A stretch of 64,000 nt of DNA from Streptococcus shenyangsis (GTDB lineage Bacteria; Bacillota; Bacilli; Lactobacillales; Streptococcaceae), in NCBI RefSeq assembly GCF_006385785.1, contig NZ_VFSH01000003.1, forward strand, positions 1 to 64,000. The letters are read 5' to 3'. Shown piece after piece: positions 58,801-64,000 of this stretch. The number at the start of each line of letters is the position of its first letter. Positions within the stretch are counted from its first letter, which is position 1. A program made the position numbers and the translations under genes. The notes beneath the pieces were generated by a model, which ran no database searches, had not been told where the DNA came from, and worked only from the letters and a program-made list of their open reading frames with translations.

Positions 58801-59715
58801 ATGCAGATGTATTTTGGAGATGTGTCACTTTGCTATAGCTATTCATTGGCAATGGCACTTGACGCCTATGGTTATGACTTTAAAGCAGAGTTTTTAGAGG
58901 CAATTATGGTGATGGGTAATGGCGCTAGTATCGTAAAGGAAGATGAGCAACACCCTCTAGTATTCTTTGATAATGGAATGCCAGATCTTTCCATCTCCCA
59001 TTCCTTAAAAATACTTGGATTTGACTATGAGGATTTCTATGTAAAAGATGGAGCAGAAGTAGATTTGGAAGAGATTAAAGCAAAGTTGGAATCGTTTCTG
59101 TCTAATGGACCTGTCGTACTGGGTCCTCTTGATATGGGCCACTTGACTTACAATCCCAATCACACAATCCTTCATGGTGTAGATCACTTTGTATCTGTGT
59201 ATGCTCTTGATGGTCAGTATCTCTATTTGCATGATCCAGCTGGTTTTGCCTGTATGAAGGTTGCTTTTAATGACATTTTAGAAGCTTGGAAGGCGGAGGC
59301 TATTGACTATAAGCGTGGAGCTTACTCCATGTGGGGAAATTTTAAGAAGGTAAAGTGTCCTAGTCAAACTCAAATCTATCAAGAAACGGCAAGAATTATA
59401 AGGGACAGATATCTGGATGGACAAAATAATGTCTTGGAATGTTATGCAAAAGCAGTTGCTGAAAACGGCTTAAATACGGAGCAAAAACAATTGCATCAGT
59501 ATTTTAGCTTTAAACTTGCTGCTGTTCGAAATCTCTATCTCAGTCGATTCTTAAAAGACCATGATCCCGAAGGGGCAAGATTAAAAGAGGAATTGGCTTC
59601 TTTATTTGGCCAAGCCCACCTTTCGTGTTTAAAAGAAGATTACCAAGAACTAGCCCACTTGCTCTATCAGATAGCTGAAGCGGACCGTTGCTTTAGAGGT
59701 TTATATGTAAAGTAG
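58801..59715 (+). CDS. BtrH/C39-peptidase-like protein
   Basis: The 304-residue protein has a papain-fold N-terminal half (about 1-175): Cys near residue 12 in DVSLCYSYSLAMAL, His near 125 in HGVDHFVSVYALDG and Asp in YLHDPAGF, the order of a Cys-His-Asp triad. The closest family I recognise is BtrH_N (acyl-transfer enzyme in butirosin synthesis) and C39-like peptidases. The C-terminal half (about 180-304) is helical. I start at ATG 58801, since AAGGAGG is too close to ATG 58795. No membrane segment or signal peptide is seen. The substrate is unknown. It has its own promoter (GGTATAATAG near 58768) and terminator. Confidence 0.65.
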   Translation: MQMYFGDVSLCYSYSLAMALDAYGYDFKAEFLEAIMVMGNGASIVKEDEQHPLVFFDNGMPDLSISHSLKILGFDYEDFYVKDGAEVDLEEIKAKLESFLSNGPVVLGPLDMGHLTYNPNHTILHGVDHFVSVYALDGQYLYLHDPAGFACMKVAFNDILEAWKAEAIDYKRGAYSMWGNFKKVKCPSQTQIYQETARIIRDRYLDGQNNVLECYAKAVAENGLNTEQKQLHQYFSFKLAAVRNLYLSRFLKDHDPEGARLKEELASLFGQAHLSCLKEDYQELAHLLYQIAEADRCFRGLYVK

Positions 59716-59744
59716 TGACTATAAGCATAAAATAACTAGTCAGT

Positions 59745-59775
59745 AAAAGCAGTTTTTCGTAAAGAACTGCTTTTT
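59745..59775 (+). terminator. Terminator after the BtrH-like gene
   Basis: AAAAGCAGTT-TTTCGTAAAG-AACTGCTTTTTG; 9- to 10-bp stem with T run. Confidence 0.75.
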
Positions 59776-59836
59776 GATTATGGCATAATGAAGTGAGGAA
59801 ATAGCATATCCAACTAAAAAATGAAGGGAGAACTCT

Positions 59837-60376
59837 GTGCCTAGACCGAAAACAAAAGAGGGACTAGTATTAGTCTCTAAGGAAAATTATGAAAATCTCA
59901 AGCTCTTTATCTCTAAACTAAGTGAAGATGAGCTACAGACTCCATTTGATTTTTCAAGAGACCAAAAGAAAAAGGAAGCTCACTGGAAAAGAGATAAGAA
60001 TCTACGGGATGTTCTGATCCATCTTTATGAATGGCAACAATTACTTTTAACTTGGGTACATTCTAATCAAAAAGGTCATGATATACCTTTTCTCCCTGAA
60101 CATTATACTTGGAAAACCCATGGAGAAATGAATGTCGCTATTTGGAAGAGGCACCAGAAAACGTCCTTAGAAGAAGCTACTAGACACCTTGAACAATCAT
60201 ATAGAGAGGTTTTAGAGTTGATAGAAGTTCTTAGCGATGACGAACTCTTTACCAAAGGTGTCTATAAGTGGACGGGAGGGACAAGTCTAGGTTCCTACTT
60301 TATCAGTAGCACTTTCAGTCACTATGATTGGGCTCTGAAAAAACTCAAAGCTCATCAGAAGAATTGTAAGGTATAG
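59837..60376 (+). CDS. ClbS/DfsB-family four-helix-bundle protein
   Basis: The 179-residue protein starts MPRPKTKEGLVLVSKENYENL, with HWKRDKNLRDVLIHLYEWQQLLLTW, LPEHYTWKTHGEMNVAIWKRHQ and a C-terminal YFISSTFSHYDWALKKLK. This is the DUF1706/ClbS-DfsB pattern, DinB-like four-helix bundles; ClbS in E. coli protects against colibactin by hydrolysing it, but most members have unknown roles. Start is GTG 59837, behind GAAGGGAGA. It stands alone, with a bidirectional terminator after it. Confidence 0.82.
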   Translation: MPRPKTKEGLVLVSKENYENLKLFISKLSEDELQTPFDFSRDQKKKEAHWKRDKNLRDVLIHLYEWQQLLLTWVHSNQKGHDIPFLPEHYTWKTHGEMNVAIWKRHQKTSLEEATRHLEQSYREVLELIEVLSDDELFTKGVYKWTGGTSLGSYFISSTFSHYDWALKKLKAHQKNCKV

Positions 60377-60424
60377 ATGGACTCTTTGAAAAAGAATGAT
60401 TTCTTTTAAATATGAGATAAGATT

Positions 60425-60454
60425 AAAAGGGCTGTCAAGTGATGTAGCCCTTTT
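60425..60454. terminator. Bidirectional terminator between the ClbS-like gene and dhaQ
   Basis: AAAAGGGCT (60425-60433) pairs with AGCCCTTTT (60446-60454), giving A- and T-rich flanks on both strands. Confidence 0.8.
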
Positions 60455-60470
60455 GAGTTATACAAGAGAA

Positions 60471-61460
60471 TTACCATGCAAAAGCTGTCGTTGGAGCATT
60501 GAGCGCTTCTAACCATTGTTTATTTTTCGCAGGGCAAAGAGTTACGGATATACCTGCCATATCCAGACTGGTCATAAATGTTCCTGATTTTATAAATGTA
60601 ATAGTGACTCCTTCAATTTCTAAGAGTTGAAGGAGATCATTGATAAGTATGCCCATTTCTAGGTTGCTAGTAGTGCCTAGATTATTTACAAGCAATATAA
60701 ATTGATCACCCTTTTTCCAATGATAGTGCAATCTTAATTTACTTATAATTTCATTTGCAAGGATTTCTGACGATTGGAATGGGACGATACGATAGCCTTC
60801 TTCGCCATGTATCCCAATACCATAAGAAATTTTTCCTTCTTCTAAGGTAAATAGTGGAAGGGTGGCTTGAGGGAGACTAGCAGATTTCGTTGCAAAGCCA
60901 ATCGTTGCGATTTCGGGAGCAAGATCATGACCTAAATCAGTTAGTTGCTCGATGTCGGCACCATTTTGAGCTGCATATCCTAGAACTTTATGAAGTAAGA
61001 TTGTCCCTGCAAGCCCTCTCCCTCTAATTTGAAATTTATTGTGGGGTTCGATTGAAATATCATCGTGTGATAAACTATAGCCGACTTTAATTCCTTCTTG
61101 TCTAGCAGTGTTAATGGCCGAGCTAAACTCTTTGATGTCTGCTTCGAAATTTTTTACAATGATGAAGACACCGTGACCATTGTTTAAAAAACGAATGGAC
61201 TCTAAGATTTCAGCTCTTGTAGGAGGAGTAAATAATTGGCCATAGATGGCAGCAGTAAGCATGCCTTCTCCAACATATCCGATATGAGCAGGTTCGTGTC
61301 CTGAACCTCCACCCGACAATATTGGAACCTGATGAGGATTGCGATTTTTTTGATAGACTAATGGTAAGGTAGGGTGTTTTTCTAATTCAGGATGACTGTT
61401 AACAGTAGCTGAAATGTAACTTGAAATAATTTTCTGTTTATGATTTGAAATAAATGTCAT
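60471..61460 (-). CDS. dhaQ: DhaK-like coactivator DhaQ
   Basis: The 329-residue DhaK paralogue keeps GGGSGHEPAH (His55), NFEAD (Asp108) and the dihydroxyacetone-binding His218 in GIGIHGEEGYR. In Lactococcus lactis, the DhaK paralogue next to dhaS is DhaQ, which senses dihydroxyacetone and helps DhaS to activate the dha operon. Position downstream of dhaS (4-bp overlap) and opposite dhaKLM supports this, and its sequence is clearly diverged from DhaK at 62141. A catalytic role cannot be excluded, as key residues remain. Confidence 0.82.
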   Translation of the reverse strand: MTFISNHKQKIISSYISATVNSHPELEKHPTLPLVYQKNRNPHQVPILSGGGSGHEPAHIGYVGEGMLTAAIYGQLFTPPTRAEILESIRFLNNGHGVFIIVKNFEADIKEFSSAINTARQEGIKVGYSLSHDDISIEPHNKFQIRGRGLAGTILLHKVLGYAAQNGADIEQLTDLGHDLAPEIATIGFATKSASLPQATLPLFTLEEGKISYGIGIHGEEGYRIVPFQSSEILANEIISKLRLHYHWKKGDQFILLVNNLGTTSNLEMGILINDLLQLLEIEGVTITFIKSGTFMTSLDMAGISVTLCPAKNKQWLEALNAPTTAFAW

Positions 61461-61987
61461 TGTGGTCTCTTTCCAATAATTGTCATGATGAGAAAGTCTG
61501 GTTGTGGAACTGGACTTTTTTTATTGACGTAAGCCTTCACGATTTCTGCTAGAGCATGTGAATGATAGTCTAGCAAAAAACAAGTATAAGCAGATGAATC
61601 GATATCAATCTGACCGTATTCTCTTAAAATTTTTGATACAAGCAAGCGACAGTAGCTGATAAAGTGGTCATAGAAGTTATTTTGCCCTTGAATATCAAAA
61701 AGTTGAATATAAAAGTCACGCTCCTGTTCGAAATAAAGAAATAATTCTTGTAATAGTTTTTGACCTGAAATGAAGTCCAAGTTATTGGTAATATACTCGG
61801 TTAAGTCAGTTTCAAATATCCAGTCTAGCAGTTCATATTTGTCAAGAAAGTGATTATAAAAGGTCTGTCTACGAATGCCAGCTGATTCCATGATATCTAC
61901 AATAGAGATTTTGTCAAATTCTCTAGTAGCTAATAGGTCTCTAAATGCCTTGGCAATTCGTTTTTTTGTAATGAGTGATGATGCCAT
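61457..61987 (-). CDS. dhaS: TetR-family activator DhaS
   Basis: The 176-residue protein has a TetR helix-turn-helix (TKKRIAKAFRDLLATREFDKISIVDIMESAGIRRQTFYNHF in outline; key IRRQTFYNHFLDKYELL) and the C-terminal domain of the DhaS branch (ending PDFLIMTIIGKRPQ). Unlike most TetR proteins, DhaS of L. lactis activates its target when bound to DhaQ and dihydroxyacetone. Start is ATG 61987. It overlaps dhaQ by 4 bp and is divergent from dhaK. Confidence 0.88.
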   Translation of the reverse strand: MASSLITKKRIAKAFRDLLATREFDKISIVDIMESAGIRRQTFYNHFLDKYELLDWIFETDLTEYITNNLDFISGQKLLQELFLYFEQERDFYIQLFDIQGQNNFYDHFISYCRLLVSKILREYGQIDIDSSAYTCFLLDYHSHALAEIVKAYVNKKSPVPQPDFLIMTIIGKRPQ

Positions 61988-62049
61988 AGGAAACCTTTCT
62001 TTTACTTACTTCATTTTACCAAAAAATTTTTTTAAACTGGTTTAAAAGG

Positions 62050-62071
62050 GGACAAATAATAGAATCTGTCC
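62050..62071. promoter_or_regulatory. DhaS-type operator upstream of dhaK
   Basis: GGACAAAT-AATAGA-ATCTGTCC matches, as recalled, the L. lactis DhaS operator (GGACACAT-N6-ATTTGTCC) in spacing and in all but two bases. It lies just upstream of the dhaK -35 region, a proper place for an activator. Confidence 0.75.
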
Positions 62072-62072
62072 C

Positions 62073-62114
62073 TTATCAGCCAGCGATAAAAAATATATAA
62101 TGAAAACGAAAACA
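62073..62114 (+). promoter_or_regulatory. dhaK promoter with cre site
   Basis: Weak -35 TTATCA (62073-62078), 17-bp spacer and TATAAT (62096-62101). TGAAAACGAAAACA (62101-62114) matches the cre consensus at all but one position and covers the transcription start. Weak -35 fits activation by DhaS; the cre fits glucose repression. Confidence 0.7.
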
Positions 62115-62140
62115 CAGGTAGATGCCGAAAGGAGTTTCTC

Positions 62141-63130
62141 ATGAAAAAAATTATAAATGAACCGACACAAGTTGTTGATGAAATGTTGCAGGGATTGTCA
62201 TTCATGCATGATGACTTGGTAGAACGCTTAGATGGTTTTGATGTCATCGTCAGAAAGGCAGAAAAGACAGGAAAAGTTGGTCTCATTTCAGGTGGAGGCT
62301 CAGGACATGAACCAAGTCATGCTGGTTTTGTAGGAGATGGAATGTTGTCTGCTGCCATTTGTGGAGCAGTCTTCACTTCACCTACTCCGGACCAAATTTT
62401 AGAAGCCATTAAGGCGGCTGATGAAGGAGCTGGAGTTTTCATGGTCATCAAGAACTATTCTGGTGACATTATGAACTTTGAAATTGCACAAGAACTTGCT
62501 GAAATGGAAGGTATTGATGTAGCAAGTGTTGTGGTTGATGATGATATCGCTGTTGAAAATAGTCTCTATACCCAAGGTCGTCGAGGTGTTGCAGGTACTA
62601 TTTTGGTCCATAAAATTTTGGGTGATGCAGCTCGTTCTGGTAAATCATTATCTGAAATGAAGGACTTGGCCGATAAACTTGTGTTAGAAATTAAAACAAT
62701 TGGGCTGGCCTTGTCTGGAGCAACCGTTCCTGAGGTTGGGAAACCAGGATTTATTCTAGAAGATGATGAATTTGAATATGGAGTTGGTATTCATGGTGAG
62801 CCAGGATATAAAAAAGAGAAAATGCAACCTTCCGCACAATTGGCTTCAGAATTGGTTGAAAAACTATCTGAAGGTTTCCAACTTAAGGCTGATGAACGCT
62901 ATGGCCTTCTCATTAATGGTTTAGGAAGCACTCCTCTTATGGAACAATACGTATTTGCGAATGATGTGGCTAAATTACTCCATGAAAAAGGTGTTGAGTT
63001 GGCATTTAAGAAAATTGGAAACTATATGACATCAATTGATATGGCTGGATTATCATTAACATTGATTCGATTGGCAGATGATGAATGGTTAGATGCTTTA
63101 AATGCACCTGTTACAACACCAGCTTGGTAA
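62141..63130 (+). CDS. dhaK: Dihydroxyacetone kinase subunit DhaK
   Basis: DhaK binds dihydroxyacetone covalently through His218 (VGIHGEPGYK) for phosphorylation by DhaL. The 329-residue protein also has GGGSGHEPSHAGFVGDGM (His56), NYSGDIMNF (Asp109) and the C-terminal TSIDMAGLSLTLIRLADDEWLDALNAP. AAAGGAG precedes ATG 62141. First gene of dhaKLM, under DhaS/DhaQ and probably CcpA control. The product, dihydroxyacetone phosphate, enters glycolysis. Confidence 0.95.
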   Translation: MKKIINEPTQVVDEMLQGLSFMHDDLVERLDGFDVIVRKAEKTGKVGLISGGGSGHEPSHAGFVGDGMLSAAICGAVFTSPTPDQILEAIKAADEGAGVFMVIKNYSGDIMNFEIAQELAEMEGIDVASVVVDDDIAVENSLYTQGRRGVAGTILVHKILGDAARSGKSLSEMKDLADKLVLEIKTIGLALSGATVPEVGKPGFILEDDEFEYGVGIHGEPGYKKEKMQPSAQLASELVEKLSEGFQLKADERYGLLINGLGSTPLMEQYVFANDVAKLLHEKGVELAFKKIGNYMTSIDMAGLSLTLIRLADDEWLDALNAPVTTPAW

Positions 63131-63151
63131 AACTCAAGGAGGAAATGTCAA

Positions 63152-63727
63152 ATGAATGCTGAACAAGCTCTTGAATGGATGAAGCTTTTTAATGAAAAGA
63201 TTCAAGAAAAGAAAGATTACCTTAGTGAGTTAGACACTCCTATAGGAGATGGAGACCACGGTGGAAATATGGCGCGTGGCATGGCTGCAGTTATGGAAAA
63301 CTTAGAAGGAAAGCAATTTGAGACCAGCAGTGATGTTTTTAAACTTGTCTCAATGCAACTACTGAGTAAGGTAGGTGGTGCTTCTGGTCCCTTGTATGGC
63401 TCTGCTTTTATGGGCATGGCCAAGGCTGATTCTCATTCTAAATTAGAAGAAATCTTACAAAGTGGTTTGGATATGATTGTCAAACGTGGGAAAGCAGAAG
63501 TTGGAGAAAAGACAATGGTTGATGTTTGGACTCCTGTTATTGCTGCTTTGTCTGCTGGTCAATTGACTCAAGAGGTTATTGATAAGGTAGTGAATGCTAC
63601 CAAAGATTTACTTGCAACTAAAGGAAGAGCATCTTATGTAGGAGAACGTTCTCTTGGACATATCGATCCTGGATCATTTTCATCAGGATTACTCTTTACT
63701 GCTCTTTTAGAAACTGGGGTGGTTTAA
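63152..63727 (+). CDS. dhaL: Dihydroxyacetone kinase subunit DhaL (ADP-binding)
   Basis: The 191-residue helical-barrel protein keeps a bound ADP that is rephosphorylated by DhaM and transfers phosphate to dihydroxyacetone on DhaK. The Mg-binding Asp set is in LDTPIGDGDHGGNMARG; KVGGASGPLYGSAFM, GEKTMVDVWTPV and ASYVGERSLGHIDPGSFSS complete the site. GGAGGAAA precedes ATG 63152. Its last base is the first of the dhaM ATG. Confidence 0.95.
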   Translation: MNAEQALEWMKLFNEKIQEKKDYLSELDTPIGDGDHGGNMARGMAAVMENLEGKQFETSSDVFKLVSMQLLSKVGGASGPLYGSAFMGMAKADSHSKLEEILQSGLDMIVKRGKAEVGEKTMVDVWTPVIAALSAGQLTQEVIDKVVNATKDLLATKGRASYVGERSLGHIDPGSFSSGLLFTALLETGVV

Positions 63728-64000
63728 TGGGAAGTATTGGTCTTGTTATCGTTTCACATTCCAAACACATTGCACAAGGTGTTGTTGAACTGATTAGTGA
63801 AGTAGCTAAAGATGTTCCGATTACTTATGTAGGAGGAACCGAAGATGGAGGAATTGGAACAAGTTTTGATCAAGTAGATAGGGTTGTTTCCGAAAATCCA
63901 GCAGATACTTTATTAGCCTTTTTTGACCTAGGCTCTGCTAAAATGAACTTAGAAATGGTGGCTGATTTCAGTGATAAAAGTATCATGATCAATAGGGTTC
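63727..64000 (+). CDS. dhaM: Dihydroxyacetone kinase phosphotransferase subunit DhaM (partial)
   Basis: ATG 63727 overlaps the dhaL stop by one base. The visible 91 residues begin GSIGLVIVSHSKHIAQGVVE, with the phospho-His (His11) of the EIIA-mannose-type fold, then GGTEDGGIGTSFDQ and FFDLGSAKMNLEM. DhaM passes phosphate from HPr to the ADP on DhaL. The gene runs off the window, so whether it has extra HPr/EI domains (as in enterobacteria) cannot be seen; the streptococcal form is usually a single domain. Confidence 0.9.
   Translation, partial: MGSIGLVIVSHSKHIAQGVVELISEVAKDVPITYVGGTEDGGIGTSFDQVDRVVSENPADTLLAFFDLGSAKMNLEMVADFSDKSIMINRV

Noticed and set aside
60471-61460. Second catalytic dihydroxyacetone kinase
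   Set aside because: Key residues are kept, so activity is not excluded, but its overlap with dhaS and separation from dhaL/dhaM fit the DhaQ coactivator role better.

Overview
The window is a low-GC Firmicute chromosome segment and reads as a Mitis-group Streptococcus (S. mitis, S. oralis or a close relative of S. pneumoniae). The basis is the gene content (FruRKA, PepX, DnaE-PfkA-Pyk, GyrA-SrtA, the tagatose-6-phosphate lac genes, PtsHI, PepX-linked ArgR), protein lengths that match the pneumococcal family members, and short repeats typical of this group: one complete BOX element and three RUP-like elements of about 107 bp. Most of the window is ordinary chromosome, with two visible mobile-element scars and several local duplications.

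Layout. 1-2 kb: the end of an IS3-family element that has cut off an Nramp-type (mntH-like) gene, then a complete IS1182-family insertion sequence, then tRNA-Ser(GGA). 2.2-5.9 kb: fructose PTS operon fruR-fruK-fruA. 5.9-8.2 kb: FtsK/SpoIIIE translocase. 8.2-12.3 kb: a RUP-like element, an ArgR-family regulator, a decayed second copy of the pepX 3' end, and pepX. 12.4-18.1 kb: dnaE, pfkA, pyk. 18.2-23.1 kb: RUP and BOX repeats, ldh (minus), gyrA-srtA. 23.5-26.9 kb: two tandem formate/nitrite-type transporters and an O-acetylhomoserine sulfhydrylase. 27-37.9 kb: a DUF2130 coiled-coil protein, truB, udk, then the tight xseA-xseB-ispA-tlyA-argR-recN-phosphatase run and lepA. 38.1-49.7 kb: a galactitol-type (probably galactose) PTS, a LacX-like epimerase, and lacABCD-lacT-lacF-lacE-lacG. 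50.1-54.6 kb (minus): lacR, and the class Ib ribonucleotide reductase nrdH-nrdE-nrdF. 55-57 kb: ptsH-ptsI. 57.1-60.4 kb: a frameshifted YkgJ-like Cys-cluster gene, an AraC/GyrI-like regulator, a BtrH/C39-like protein and a ClbS/DfsB-like protein. 60.5-64 kb: the dihydroxyacetone (Dha) system, dhaS-dhaQ (minus) facing dhaK-dhaL-dhaM (plus, cut by the window edge).

How it fits together. The dominant theme is PTS-driven sugar use. PtsI and PtsH feed phosphate to FruA, the Gat-type permease, LacF/LacE and DhaM. Lactose enters as lactose-6-phosphate, LacG splits it, and LacAB, LacC and LacD carry galactose-6-phosphate to triose phosphates, which pass through PfkA/Pyk/Ldh-centred glycolysis. The promoters carry readable control sites: near-consensus cre (CcpA) sites at fru, gat and dha and a weaker one at lacT; TGTTTGT-type repeats shared by the gat and lacA promoters (candidate LacR operators); a LacT antiterminator/terminator switch before lacT; a DhaS-type operator before dhaK; and two NrdR-box-like sites before nrdH. 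I found no CRISPR array, prophage, toxin-antitoxin pair or clearly new multi-gene system. The most notable items are the decayed pepX duplication, the 124-bp tandem repeat between lacE and lacG, the homopolymer frameshift in the YkgJ gene, the tandem FNT transporters and the composite gat-lac regulation.
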